Assembly (NCBI RefSeq): GCF_000971195.1
Contig: NZ_BBLZ01000002.1
Span: 1-64,000 of the forward strand
Source: Demequina soli
GTDB lineage: Bacteria > Actinomycetota > Actinomycetes > Actinomycetales > Demequinaceae
Direction: 5' to 3'
DNA: 64,000 nucleotides
Below, piece after piece: positions 1 through 8,202 of the stretch. A program made the position numbers and the translations under genes. Numbering within the stretch: position 1 is the stretch's first letter; every line of letters starts with the position of its first letter. The notes beneath the pieces were generated by a model. That model was not told where the DNA came from, searched no databases, and saw nothing but the letters and a program-made list of their open reading frames with translations.

Positions 1-236
1 CGCTGCGCGCTCAGGCGCGCCGCGGAGTCCTTCGCCTCCTCGGACAGCACCGCGTCGTCGGGGCGGTGCTCGGCCAGCAGCGCGGCCAGCACGGACTGCG
101 CCGCGGCGTCGCCGGCGTTGCCCAGCTCCTTGCCCGCCAGGCCAGACTCGCGCCGCACCCGCAGCAGCTCCTCGCCCGCGGCCCGCGCGAGCAGCGCGGC
201 GAGCTCCGCGTCGGTGACGGCGTCCTGCTGAGCCAT
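1..236 (-). CDS. cysQ: 3'(2'),5'-bisphosphate nucleotidase CysQ / inositol monophosphatase family, N-terminal part
   Basis: The reverse strand reads MAQQDAVTDAELAALLARAA from an ATG at 236 and runs off the window edge after 78 codons. The visible part contains GKELGNAGDAAAQ and RPDDAVLSEEAKD, the pattern that in CysQ-type phosphatases precedes the metal-binding catalytic core; the core (DPLDGT motif) lies outside the window. The family removes the 3'-phosphate of PAP/PAPS in sulfate assimilation, or acts on inositol phosphates. It is divergent from the 2-oxoacid dehydrogenase operon. The family call is fairly firm; the exact substrate cannot be told from the N-terminus. Confidence 0.75.
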   Translation of the reverse strand, partial: MAQQDAVTDAELAALLARAAGEELLRVRRESGLAGKELGNAGDAAAQSVLAALLAEHRPDDAVLSEEAKDSAARLSAQ

Positions 237-387
237 GCGATGCCTTCCGATCGTGCCCGCCCGGCGGGCGCGCGTCGGCCCCACCGTACAGGCGGGGCCG
301 CCCGCGAGGGAATTCCTACCGGCTCGGTGGGTTCGACGGAGGGCCGCCGCTTCGGGCGCGTCCCGCATCGTCCGGGGCCTCGGTTGA

Positions 388-424
388 TAACCTACGGTTG
401 CGTAGCCTACGCTGGCGTAGGTTA
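388..424. promoter_or_regulatory. 37-bp concentric palindrome, likely operator of the 2-oxoacid dehydrogenase operon
   Basis: TAACCTACG (388-396) and CGTAGGTTA (416-424) form a perfect outer inverted repeat. GCGTAG/CTACGC (400-405 and 407-412) forms an inner one around the same centre at base 406. The element therefore carries four CGTAG half-sites, as expected for two regulator dimers side by side (TetR-like spacing). It lies about 80 bases before the GTG of the E1 alpha gene. The regulator is not encoded next to it. Confidence 0.6.
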
Positions 425-506
425 CGTCGCGGCCCCATCCGAGCCGCGCACGGATGACCGGTCGGCGCCCGTCGCGCCGCCGGCGCTGGACTGAAGGGAG
501 CCATCC

Positions 507-1637
507 GTGGAAGCACACGGTCCGCACTCCGACGACGACCTCGTCAGGCTGCTCACCCATACCGGCGAGCGCGTCTCCCGCCCGGACTTCGACCGCTACG
601 CCGAGGACCTGGACGCGGCGACGCTGCGCGCGATGTGGCATGACATGTCGCTCACGCGCGCGTTCGACCTCGAGGCCACGAGCCTCCAGCGGCAGGGCGA
701 GCTGGGCCTGTGGGTCCAGTCGCTGGGGCAGGAGGCCGCGCAGATCGGCTCCGGCTACGCGATGAACGGGACCGACTTCGTGTTCCCGTCGTACCGCGAG
801 CACGGCGTCGCCTACACGCGCGGGGTGGACCTGCCCGAGATCCTGCGCATCTTCCGCGGCCTCCAGCACGGCGCGTGGGACCCCGAGGCGCACCGCTTCC
901 ACCTCTACACGCTCGTGATCGGCGCGCATTCGCTGCACGCGACGGGCTACGCGATGGCGATGGACCGCGACGGGCTCGTCGGCACCGGCGACCCCGAGCA
1001 CGACGGCGCGGTGGTCTGCTACTTCGGCGACGGCGCCACGAGCCAGGGCGACGTCAACGAGGCGATGGTGTTCGCCGCGGTCAACAACGCGCCCATCGTG
1101 TTCTTCGTGCAGAACAACCAGTTCGCGATCTCCGAGCCGGTCACCCGCCAGAGCCGCGTCCCGCTCGCGCAGCGCGGCGCCGGCTTCGGCATCCCGTTCG
1201 TGCGCGTCGACGGCAACGACGTGCTTGCGTGCTACGCGGTCACCCGCTGGGCCCTCGAGCGCGCGCGCTCGGGCGGCGGCCCCGTCCTCATCGAGGCCTT
1301 CACCTACCGCATGGGCGCCCACACCACCTCCGACGACCCGACCCGCTACCGCTCGCGCGCCGACGAGGACTTCTGGGCGGAGCGCGACCCCATCGCGCGC
1401 CTCGACGCATACCTCACCTCGCTGGGCGAGCTCGGGGACGATGCGCGGGAGGCCGTCGCGGTCGAGGCCAAGGAGCTGGGCCGCCGCACGCGCGAGACCG
1501 TCCGCTCGTGGGAGCGACCCGCGATGACCCGCATGTTCGAGCACGTCTACGCCGAGCCGCACGCGACCGTCGAGGCCGAGCGGGCGTGGTTCGAGCGCTA
1601 CGAGCGGTCCTTCGCGGACCAGGGGGTGCACGCATGA
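507..1637 (+). CDS. 2-oxoacid dehydrogenase E1 component, alpha subunit (branched-chain or pyruvate type)
   Basis: This 376-aa protein is the thiamine diphosphate-dependent decarboxylating subunit of a 2-oxoacid dehydrogenase complex; with the beta subunit it decarboxylates the oxoacid and passes the acyl group to E2 lipoate. The ThDP motif is visible as GDGATSQGDVNEA near residue 174, ending in NNQ near 203. The GTG at 507 is chosen because a GAAGGGAG ribosome site lies just upstream. It is first in an operon with E1 beta (4-base overlap) and E2. Sequence features do not separate pyruvate from branched-chain oxoacid substrates; no E3 is encoded beside it, as is common when one Lpd serves several complexes. 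Confidence 0.88.
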   Translation: MEAHGPHSDDDLVRLLTHTGERVSRPDFDRYAEDLDAATLRAMWHDMSLTRAFDLEATSLQRQGELGLWVQSLGQEAAQIGSGYAMNGTDFVFPSYREHGVAYTRGVDLPEILRIFRGLQHGAWDPEAHRFHLYTLVIGAHSLHATGYAMAMDRDGLVGTGDPEHDGAVVCYFGDGATSQGDVNEAMVFAAVNNAPIVFFVQNNQFAISEPVTRQSRVPLAQRGAGFGIPFVRVDGNDVLACYAVTRWALERARSGGGPVLIEAFTYRMGAHTTSDDPTRYRSRADEDFWAERDPIARLDAYLTSLGELGDDAREAVAVEAKELGRRTRETVRSWERPAMTRMFEHVYAEPHATVEAERAWFERYERSFADQGVHA

Positions 1638-2647
1638 CCCAGATGACGATGGCGGGCGCGATCAACCGCGGCCTGCGCGCCGCGATGGACCGCGACGAGA
1701 AGGTCCTGCTCATGGGCGAGGACATCGGCCAGCTCGGCGGCGTGTTCCGCGTCACCGACGGGCTGTGGAAGGACTTCGGCCCCGACCGGGTGATGGACAC
1801 GCCGCTGGCCGAGTCCGGCATCGTCGGCACGGGCATCGGCATGGCCATGCGCGGCTATCGGCCGGTCATCGAGATCCAGTTCGACGGCTTCATCTTCCCT
1901 GCGTACGACCAGATCACCACGCAGCTCGCGAAGATGCACTACCGATCGAACGGCCTGATCAACCTGCCGGTGGTCATCCGCGTGCCGTTCGCGGGCGGCA
2001 TCGGCGCGATCGAGCACCACTCCGAGAGCCCGGAGGCGCTGTTCGCGCACACCGCGGGCCTGCGTGCCATCACGCCGGCCACCCCGCAGGACGCCTACGA
2101 CATGATCCAGCAGGCGATCGCGTCGCCCGACCCCGTCCTGTTCTTCGAGCCCAAGGCCCGCTACTGGGACAAGGGCGAGGTCGACGAGACGCGCGTGTCC
2201 GCGCAGCTCGACGCCGAGGACGGGCCGTCCGTCGCGACCGCCGAGATGTCGCGCGGACGCGTGGCACGCCAGGGCGCCGACGTGACCCTCGTCGCCTACG
2301 GCCCCACCGTCCGCCTCGCGCTCCAGGCCGCCGACGCGGCCGCCGCGGACGGCACCAGCATCGAGGTGATCGACCTGCGCTCGATTTCCCCGCTCGACTC
2401 CGCGACCGTGGTGCGGTCGGCCAAGCGCACGGGCCGCGTCGTCATCGTCCACGAGGCCCCGACCACGTACGGCCCCGGCGCCGAGCTGTCCGCGCGCGTG
2501 ATGGAGCAGGCGTTCTTCCACCTGCACGCACCCGTGCTCCGGGTGGGCGGCTTCCATGCGCCCTACCCTGGCTCCAAGCTCGAGCACGAGTACCTTCCGA
2601 ACCTTGATCGCGTGCTCGACGCCGTCGACCGCGTGATGACGCACTGA
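1634..2647 (+). CDS. 2-oxoacid dehydrogenase E1 component, beta subunit
   Basis: This 337-aa protein belongs to the transketolase-like beta subunit family that completes the E1 heterotetramer. Typical stretches are LLMGEDIGQLGGVFRVT near the N-terminus, FDGFIFPAYDQI, the EHHSESPEALFAHTAGL block and a C-terminal transketolase domain (VIDLRSISPLD, VIVHEAP). The ATG at 1634 overlaps the E1 alpha stop (ATGA), so the two subunits are translationally coupled, which suits 1:1 assembly. Length and motif order are normal for the family. Confidence 0.9.
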   Translation: MTQMTMAGAINRGLRAAMDRDEKVLLMGEDIGQLGGVFRVTDGLWKDFGPDRVMDTPLAESGIVGTGIGMAMRGYRPVIEIQFDGFIFPAYDQITTQLAKMHYRSNGLINLPVVIRVPFAGGIGAIEHHSESPEALFAHTAGLRAITPATPQDAYDMIQQAIASPDPVLFFEPKARYWDKGEVDETRVSAQLDAEDGPSVATAEMSRGRVARQGADVTLVAYGPTVRLALQAADAAAADGTSIEVIDLRSISPLDSATVVRSAKRTGRVVIVHEAPTTYGPGAELSARVMEQAFFHLHAPVLRVGGFHAPYPGSKLEHEYLPNLDRVLDAVDRVMTH

Positions 2648-2657
2648 GAGGCACCGC

Positions 2658-4070
2658 ATGCCCACCTTCGAGACGTTCCACATGCCCGACGCGGGCGAGG
2701 GCCTGACCGAGGCCGACGTCGTCACGTGGCGCGTCGCCGTCGGCGACCGCGTCGAGGTCAACCAGCCGCTGCTCGAGATCGAGACCGCGAAGTCCCTGGT
2801 CGAGCTGCCGTGCCCCGTCGACGGCGTGGTGAGCGAGCTGCTCGCGGCCGAGGGCGAGACGGTCGACGTCGGCGCCCCGATCGCGCGGTTCGACGTCGAC
2901 CCCGACGGCGTCGCGCCGGTAGACGATGCGCCGGTCGCCCAGGATGCCGTGGTCGCCGAGGCCGTGGCCGAGCCCGTCGTCGCCGCGCCCGCCCCCGCCG
3001 CCCCCGCCGCTGCCGCGCCGCCGGCGCCCGCCGCATCGTCCCCCGCGCAGGAGGGCTCGGGTGCCGTGCTCGTGGGCTACGGCGTCAAGGCCGGCTCCGC
3101 GCAGCGCCGCCCGCGCCGCGACGGCGCGCTCGACCCGATCGGCGGCGTCGAGGACGCGAGCGAGTACCCCGTGCTCGCGAAGCCGCCCGTGCGCAAGCTC
3201 GCGCGCGAGCTGGGTGTGGACCTCACGACCGTCACCCCGTCGGGTCCCGGCGGCCTGGTGACCCGCGAGGACGTCGAGCAGGCCTCGCAGGCCCGGTCCG
3301 CGCGCTCGCTCGCGACGTACGCGGCCGACGACCAGCCGTGGCTCGAGTCCGGCTACTCCAAGGACGGCGGCCGCTCGACGCGCGTGCCCGTGCGCTCGGT
3401 GCGCAAGCGCACGGCCGAGGCGATGGTGAAGTCTGCTTTCACCGCCCCGCACGTGACCGTGTTCCACACCGCCGACGTCACCGAGACGATGAACCTCGTC
3501 GCGCGCCTCAAGGCCGACCGCGAGTTCGCCGACGTGCGCGTCACCCCGCTGCTCATCGTCGCGAAGGCGCTGCTGCTCGCGGTGCGACGCCACCCCGAGA
3601 TCAACGCGTCGTGGGACGACGAGGCCCAGGAGATCGTCTACAAGCACTTCGTCAACCTCGGCATCGCGGCCTCGACGCCGCGCGGCCTGCTCGTGCCGAA
3701 CATCAAGGACGCGCACCGCCTGCCCCTCAAGGAGCTCGCGGTGGAGCTGGGCGAGCTCACGCGGCTCGCGCGCGACAACCGCACGCCCCCGGCGGCGCTG
3801 GGCGGCGGCACGATCTCGATCACGAACGTGGGCCCCCTCGGCATCGACACCGGCACGCCGATCCTCAACCCGGGCGAGTCCGCGATCCTCGCGTTCGGCG
3901 CGATCCGCGAGCAGCCGTGGGTGCACGAGGGCGAGATCAAGATCCGCTGGGTCACGCAGCTCGCGCTGAGCTTCGACCACCGTCTGGTCGACGGCGAGCT
4001 CGGGGCGCGCGTGCTCGCGGACGTGGGCCGGGTCATGAGCGACCCGGCGCAGGGGCTGGTCTGGGGTTGA
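2658..4070 (+). CDS. Dihydrolipoamide acyltransferase (E2) of the 2-oxoacid dehydrogenase complex
   Basis: This 470-aa E2 carries one N-terminal lipoyl domain (residues about 1-80; lipoylated lysine expected at K45 in IETAKSLVEL), a long Ala/Pro/Val linker (about 90-135), a peripheral-subunit binding domain (about 169-205, VRKLARELGVD) and the catalytic acyltransferase domain ending with the active-site HRLVDG near residue 441. It accepts the acyl group from E1 and transfers it to CoA. The start follows a GAGAGG ribosome site 10 bases after the E1 beta stop, so it is the third gene of the operon. Confidence 0.92.
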   Translation: MPTFETFHMPDAGEGLTEADVVTWRVAVGDRVEVNQPLLEIETAKSLVELPCPVDGVVSELLAAEGETVDVGAPIARFDVDPDGVAPVDDAPVAQDAVVAEAVAEPVVAAPAPAAPAAAAPPAPAASSPAQEGSGAVLVGYGVKAGSAQRRPRRDGALDPIGGVEDASEYPVLAKPPVRKLARELGVDLTTVTPSGPGGLVTREDVEQASQARSARSLATYAADDQPWLESGYSKDGGRSTRVPVRSVRKRTAEAMVKSAFTAPHVTVFHTADVTETMNLVARLKADREFADVRVTPLLIVAKALLLAVRRHPEINASWDDEAQEIVYKHFVNLGIAASTPRGLLVPNIKDAHRLPLKELAVELGELTRLARDNRTPPAALGGGTISITNVGPLGIDTGTPILNPGESAILAFGAIREQPWVHEGEIKIRWVTQLALSFDHRLVDGELGARVLADVGRVMSDPAQGLVWG

Positions 4071-4082
4071 GCGGCGGGCGGG

Positions 4083-5198
4083 TCACTCCCACGCGACCGT
4101 CACGGGCAGGCCCATGAAGGTCGCGTAGGGCTCGAGCGCGGCCTCGCACCGGACGCGGTCGGCGGAGGACAGCCCGGTGAGGTCGTGCGCCTCGACCGCG
4201 ACCGCGCGCGCCCGCAGGGTCCGCCTCCACGTGGCCACCACGCGCCCGTCCAGCACGAACGTCGACCGGAACACGCCGTTGCCGCCCGGCACCACGCGCG
4301 GCTCCAGGTCGCGGTCGAGCTGGGCGCTGCGGTCGGCGTAGCCGAGCACCAGCTCGTCGAAGCCCGGCAGGGCGAGCGGTTCCATCGCGACCCGCCCCGC
4401 CGCGAGAAGCTCGGGCGCGGCCAGCATCGGCCCGTCGTGGGTCTCGACCGTCACGACCGCGTCTCCCGCGGCGGCCACGCCGGCCCGGCAGTCGCGGATG
4501 CCCAGCCCCGTCCAGCGTGCCAGGTCCTTGACCGTGACGGGTCCGTGCGAGCGGACGTAACGGCGCGCCAGGATCCCCAGCGCCTCCTCGCGCCCCGGTC
4601 GCACCGGGTCCGGCGCGACCTCATCGAGACGCGCGAACACCTGCTCCTTGGACTCCTGCCCGACGATGCAGACCGCACCGAGATGCGCCGCGTGCACGAG
4701 CAGGTGATAGCCGCGCTGGCCGTCCGTCGGGATTCCCGCGTCGCCCAAGGCCGCGAGGCAGCCGGAGCGGGTGAGTCGCCGCCCGGTCAGCGCCTCGAGG
4801 AGCACGTCGACGGCGCGGTCGGCCGTCGCGTCGTCGAGCCCCAGCCCGCCCCGGCGCGAGGCCGCGGCGGCGCGCGGACGCGGGCTCATCAGCTCCACCA
4901 TCCACGCGGCGTCGCGCGGCGCGACCAGGTGGAGGGTGCCGCGCATGGGCCACGTGCGGATCGCCTCGCCGCGCGCGAGCGCCGCCTCGACATCCGCGAG
5001 CGTCGCGCCGGGCAGCCTCACGCCGAGCGACCACAGCCCCGACGCGACGTCCTGCGCCTGCATCGCGCCCACGTGGCCCACCACCCGGGCGACCGCGCCG
5101 ACGGCGGCGGGCCCCGCATCGTCCAGGCCGCGCGTGCCGGTCAGCAGGAGCGCGCGCAGGCGGAGCGCGCGGAGGTCGGCGGCGGTCAGGGCGGTCAC
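4083..5198 (-). CDS. Winged-helix DNA-binding domain protein (AlkZ/HTH_42-like family)
   Basis: The protein has the features of the winged-helix HTH_42 family, whose studied members (AlkZ/YcaQ) are DNA glycosylases acting on alkylated bases or crosslinks: QAQDVASGLWSLGVRLPG near the N-terminus, WPMRGTLHLV with the following AWM, and a C-terminal domain with RSTFVLDGRVVATW. The GTG at 5198 (371 aa) is preferred because the open frame extends further upstream only into the divergent promoter region. It is divergent from the DUF2332 gene. Whether it has glycosylase activity is not shown; the related actinobacterial proteins are mostly uncharacterised. Confidence 0.7.
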   Translation of the reverse strand: MTALTAADLRALRLRALLLTGTRGLDDAGPAAVGAVARVVGHVGAMQAQDVASGLWSLGVRLPGATLADVEAALARGEAIRTWPMRGTLHLVAPRDAAWMVELMSPRPRAAAASRRGGLGLDDATADRAVDVLLEALTGRRLTRSGCLAALGDAGIPTDGQRGYHLLVHAAHLGAVCIVGQESKEQVFARLDEVAPDPVRPGREEALGILARRYVRSHGPVTVKDLARWTGLGIRDCRAGVAAAGDAVVTVETHDGPMLAAPELLAAGRVAMEPLALPGFDELVLGYADRSAQLDRDLEPRVVPGGNGVFRSTFVLDGRVVATWRRTLRARAVAVEAHDLTGLSSADRVRCEAALEPYATFMGLPVTVAWE

Positions 5199-5271
5199 GG
5201 GGGCCACGCTACCCGTGGTGCTACCGTCGACAGCGGTCAAGGAATCCCCAACCTCGAACCAAGGAGGCGCC

Positions 5272-6291
5272 ATGGAACGCTGGCTCACGGGCGACGACCC
5301 CACCCTCGTGGAGACCGCCGCCAGCGTGCGCGCGTGGGTGCCGTTCGCCGCAGACTCGCCCCTTTACGAGGCGTACGCGATCCGCATCGCCGAGGACTCA
5401 GACATGCTGCGCGTGCTCGCCGCGATCCCCGGCTCGCCGGCGATCAACATCCTCCTCGCCGCCGTCCAGCTGCTCCTCACCAGGGACGATGCGCTCGCGG
5501 CCTGGTATCCCCGCCTCGCCGAGGATGTGCGCGACCCGGGCGACGAGGCGTACGAGGCGTTCCGGGCCTTCGTGCTCGACCGCCGCGAGGAGGTGCTCGC
5601 GCTCGGCACGCGGCGCACCCAGACCAACGAGGTGCGGCGCTGTGCGGTGCTCATGCCGGTGATCGCGCGGGAGATGGCGGCGCGCGGTTGGGACGGCCCG
5701 GTCCACGCGATCGACGTCGGCGCGTCCGCGGGGCTCGGCCTGCTCATGGACTCCGTGCGCTACCGCTACGGGGACACCGTGGTCGGGGACGGTTCCCTCA
5801 CGCTCGAGTGCGACAACCGGGCGGGGCTGGCGCTTCCATCGCGCGTGCCCGCCTTCGCGACGCGCACCGGCCTGGACCTGCACCCGGTGGACGCGACGGA
5901 CCCCGAGCAGGCGGCCTGGCTCGAGGCGCTCGTGTGGCCCGAGCACGCGGACAGGCTCGCCCGCCTGCGCGCCGCGATCGCCCTCCGCAGGGACGCGGAC
6001 ATCGCGATGGTCGAGGGCGACGCCGCCGCGACGCTGCCCCGCGTGGCCGCCGGCCTGCCCGAGGGGCCGATCGTGCTGTGGCACTCGATCGCGCTCTACC
6101 AGCTGCCCGACGACGCTCTCGAGGCGATCGACGATGCGGTGGCGGCGGTCGCGGCCGAGCGTCCGCTCGTGCGGGTCGCGTTCGAGCCCCAGCCCGGCGG
6201 CTGGTCCGACCTCCGGGTGGGCCTGCGGCCGCGGTCCGCGCCGCCGGTCGTGCGCGGCCACCAGCACGGGGCGTGGATCGACGCGGCCTGA
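5272..6291 (+). CDS. DUF2332 family protein
   Basis: This 339-aa protein has the hallmarks of DUF2332: TRRTQTNEVRRCAVLMPVI in the middle, followed by IDVGASAGLGLLMD, which resembles the SAM-binding glycine loop of methyltransferases, and a C-terminal LWHSIALYQLP stretch. The fold suggests a methyltransferase-like enzyme, but no substrate is known for the family. A strong AAGGAGG ribosome site precedes the ATG at 5272. It is transcribed away from the winged-helix gene and towards the MFS gene, with three bases between the two stops. Confidence 0.75.
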   Translation: MERWLTGDDPTLVETAASVRAWVPFAADSPLYEAYAIRIAEDSDMLRVLAAIPGSPAINILLAAVQLLLTRDDALAAWYPRLAEDVRDPGDEAYEAFRAFVLDRREEVLALGTRRTQTNEVRRCAVLMPVIAREMAARGWDGPVHAIDVGASAGLGLLMDSVRYRYGDTVVGDGSLTLECDNRAGLALPSRVPAFATRTGLDLHPVDATDPEQAAWLEALVWPEHADRLARLRAAIALRRDADIAMVEGDAAATLPRVAAGLPEGPIVLWHSIALYQLPDDALEAIDDAVAAVAAERPLVRVAFEPQPGGWSDLRVGLRPRSAPPVVRGHQHGAWIDAA

Positions 6292-6294
6292 CAC

Positions 6295-8043
6295 CTAGGT
6301 CGTCGCGCCGGTGCCCGGCGGTCTCGCCGTGCGGGCGTGCACCTCGACCGCGGCGGGCTCCCGCGCATCGTCCCCGGTGCCCTCGCCCGACCCCTCGAGG
6401 GCGTGCTCGCCGTCGCGGAGCGTCTCGAGCCCGGACTTCTCGCGCAGCGGCAGCTGCGGCAGCATCAGCGCGAGCCCGAGCCCGAGGATCGAGAACATCG
6501 AGGAGAACAGGAGCACGCCGGTGATGGCGTCGGAGAAGCCCACGCGGAAGGGCTCGGCGAGCACGGGATCGATCTGCTGGAGGAACGACGTGTCGTCGAG
6601 CGACAGGCCCGACCCGGACGTCACGCCGCCCGCCTCGATCGCCTTGATCACGGCAGCGTCGGCGGGGTTCGCCAGCGTCGCGGGGTCGGAGACCACCTGC
6701 TGGAAGGCGGGCTCCTTGGCCGCGGCGGCGAAGGCGTTGCCGATGTCCGTCGGCGCGGCCGAGAACAGCATCGACAGGAACACGGCGGTGCCGAGCGAGC
6801 CCCCGATCTGCCGGAAGAACATCACCGACGCGGAGCCGGCGCCCATGTCGCGCGGCTCGACGGCGTTCTGTACCGCGAGCATGACGGGCTGCATGATCCC
6901 GCCGAGGCCGAGCCCGAACAGGAAGCCTCCCAGGCTCATGAGCCACAGCGAGCTGTCCGCCTGGAGCGTCGACAGCACCACGCCGGCGACCACGATGAGC
7001 GCCGCGCCCGCGACGGGGAACGGCTTGTAGCGGCCGGTGTTGCGGATGATCGGCGCGGAGCCGGTGGCCATCACCATGATGCCGAGGGTGAACGGCAGCA
7101 TCGCGAGGCCCGCGTCCGTGGGGCTCATGCCCTTCGCGATCTGCAGGTACAGCGGGATGCCGGCGAGGCCGCCGAACATCGCGAAGCCCATGACGAAGTT
7201 GAGGCCCGTCGAGGTGCCGACCGTCCGGTTGCGCAGCATGCGCAGGGGGAGCAGCGCATCGTCCCCGGCGGCCCGCTCGGCCAGGATGAACGCGACGATG
7301 CCCGCGGCGCTGAGCGCCGACAGCGCGACCACCGAGGTGGACGTCCATCCCCAGGTGCGGCCCTGCTCGACCACGATGAGCAGCGGGACGATCGCGACGA
7401 CGAGCGCGGCGGCGCCCCAGTAGTCGACGCGCACCGCGCGCGGGTGGCGCGGCACGTGCAGCACCCGCAGGATGACCACCAGCGCGATGAGCCCCAGCGG
7501 CACGTTCTGCAGGAAGATCCACCGCCAGCCGGCGAAGCCGAGCAGGTTCTGCGCGCTCGCGTAGAAGCCTCCCAGCACCGGCCCGAGCACGGACGCGATG
7601 CCCCATACGCCGAAGAAGGCGGCCTGGTACTTGGTGCGCTCGCGGGGGCTGAGGATGTCGCCGACGATGATGAGCGCGAGCGCCATCAGGCCGCCGGCGC
7701 CGAGGCCCTGCAGCCCGCGGTACGCGGCGAGCTGGTACATGTCCTGCGCGGTGCCGCACAGCAGCGAGCCGGTGATGAACAGGCTCAGCGAGATCACGTA
7801 CAGCGGCTTGCGCCCGAAGATGTCGGACAGCTTGCCGTACAGCGGCGTGGAGATGGTCGCGGCCACCAGGTAGGCGGTGGTGACCCAGGCCTGCAGCGTG
7901 AGGCCGTTGAGGTCGTCGCCGATGGTCCGGATCGCGGTGGCGACGATCATCTGGTCGAGCGCCGCGAGGAACATCCCGACGACGAGGCCGCCGACGATGA
8001 GGTTGATCTGGCGACGCTCCAGGAGGGGGTTCTGATCGGTCAT
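6295..8043 (-). CDS. MFS drug exporter, DHA2 (14-TM) family
   Basis: This 582-aa membrane protein is a proton-coupled exporter of the DHA2/EmrB-QacA type. Near the N-terminus are FLAALDQMIVATAIRTIGDD (the TM1 motif with the membrane-embedded Asp) and GKLSDIFGRKP (the MFS loop motif); a further GRLxG-type repeat is seen in the second half. A C-terminal cytosolic tail is rich in Glu and Gly. I start at the ATG at 8043 (MTDQNPLL), which has a GAAGAG-like ribosome site; the frame is open further upstream but that part is not membrane-like. No regulator is adjacent, so the substrate is unknown. Confidence 0.85.
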   Translation of the reverse strand: MTDQNPLLERRQINLIVGGLVVGMFLAALDQMIVATAIRTIGDDLNGLTLQAWVTTAYLVAATISTPLYGKLSDIFGRKPLYVISLSLFITGSLLCGTAQDMYQLAAYRGLQGLGAGGLMALALIIVGDILSPRERTKYQAAFFGVWGIASVLGPVLGGFYASAQNLLGFAGWRWIFLQNVPLGLIALVVILRVLHVPRHPRAVRVDYWGAAALVVAIVPLLIVVEQGRTWGWTSTSVVALSALSAAGIVAFILAERAAGDDALLPLRMLRNRTVGTSTGLNFVMGFAMFGGLAGIPLYLQIAKGMSPTDAGLAMLPFTLGIMVMATGSAPIIRNTGRYKPFPVAGAALIVVAGVVLSTLQADSSLWLMSLGGFLFGLGLGGIMQPVMLAVQNAVEPRDMGAGSASVMFFRQIGGSLGTAVFLSMLFSAAPTDIGNAFAAAAKEPAFQQVVSDPATLANPADAAVIKAIEAGGVTSGSGLSLDDTSFLQQIDPVLAEPFRVGFSDAITGVLLFSSMFSILGLGLALMLPQLPLREKSGLETLRDGEHALEGSGEGTGDDAREPAAVEVHARTARPPGTGATT

Positions 8044-8202
8044 GGTGCACTCTTCGGGGACGTGAGGGCGGGGCGCGACGCGCCTCATCCGTCAACCTTG
8101 CGCCCGTCACGGTGATTCCGCCAGACCCCTGTTCCGGGATCGCCCGTGAGGCGGGACGATGCGCGGTGAGGAGCGGGCGCGGCGCCGCCCTACGCTTGTC
8201 GC

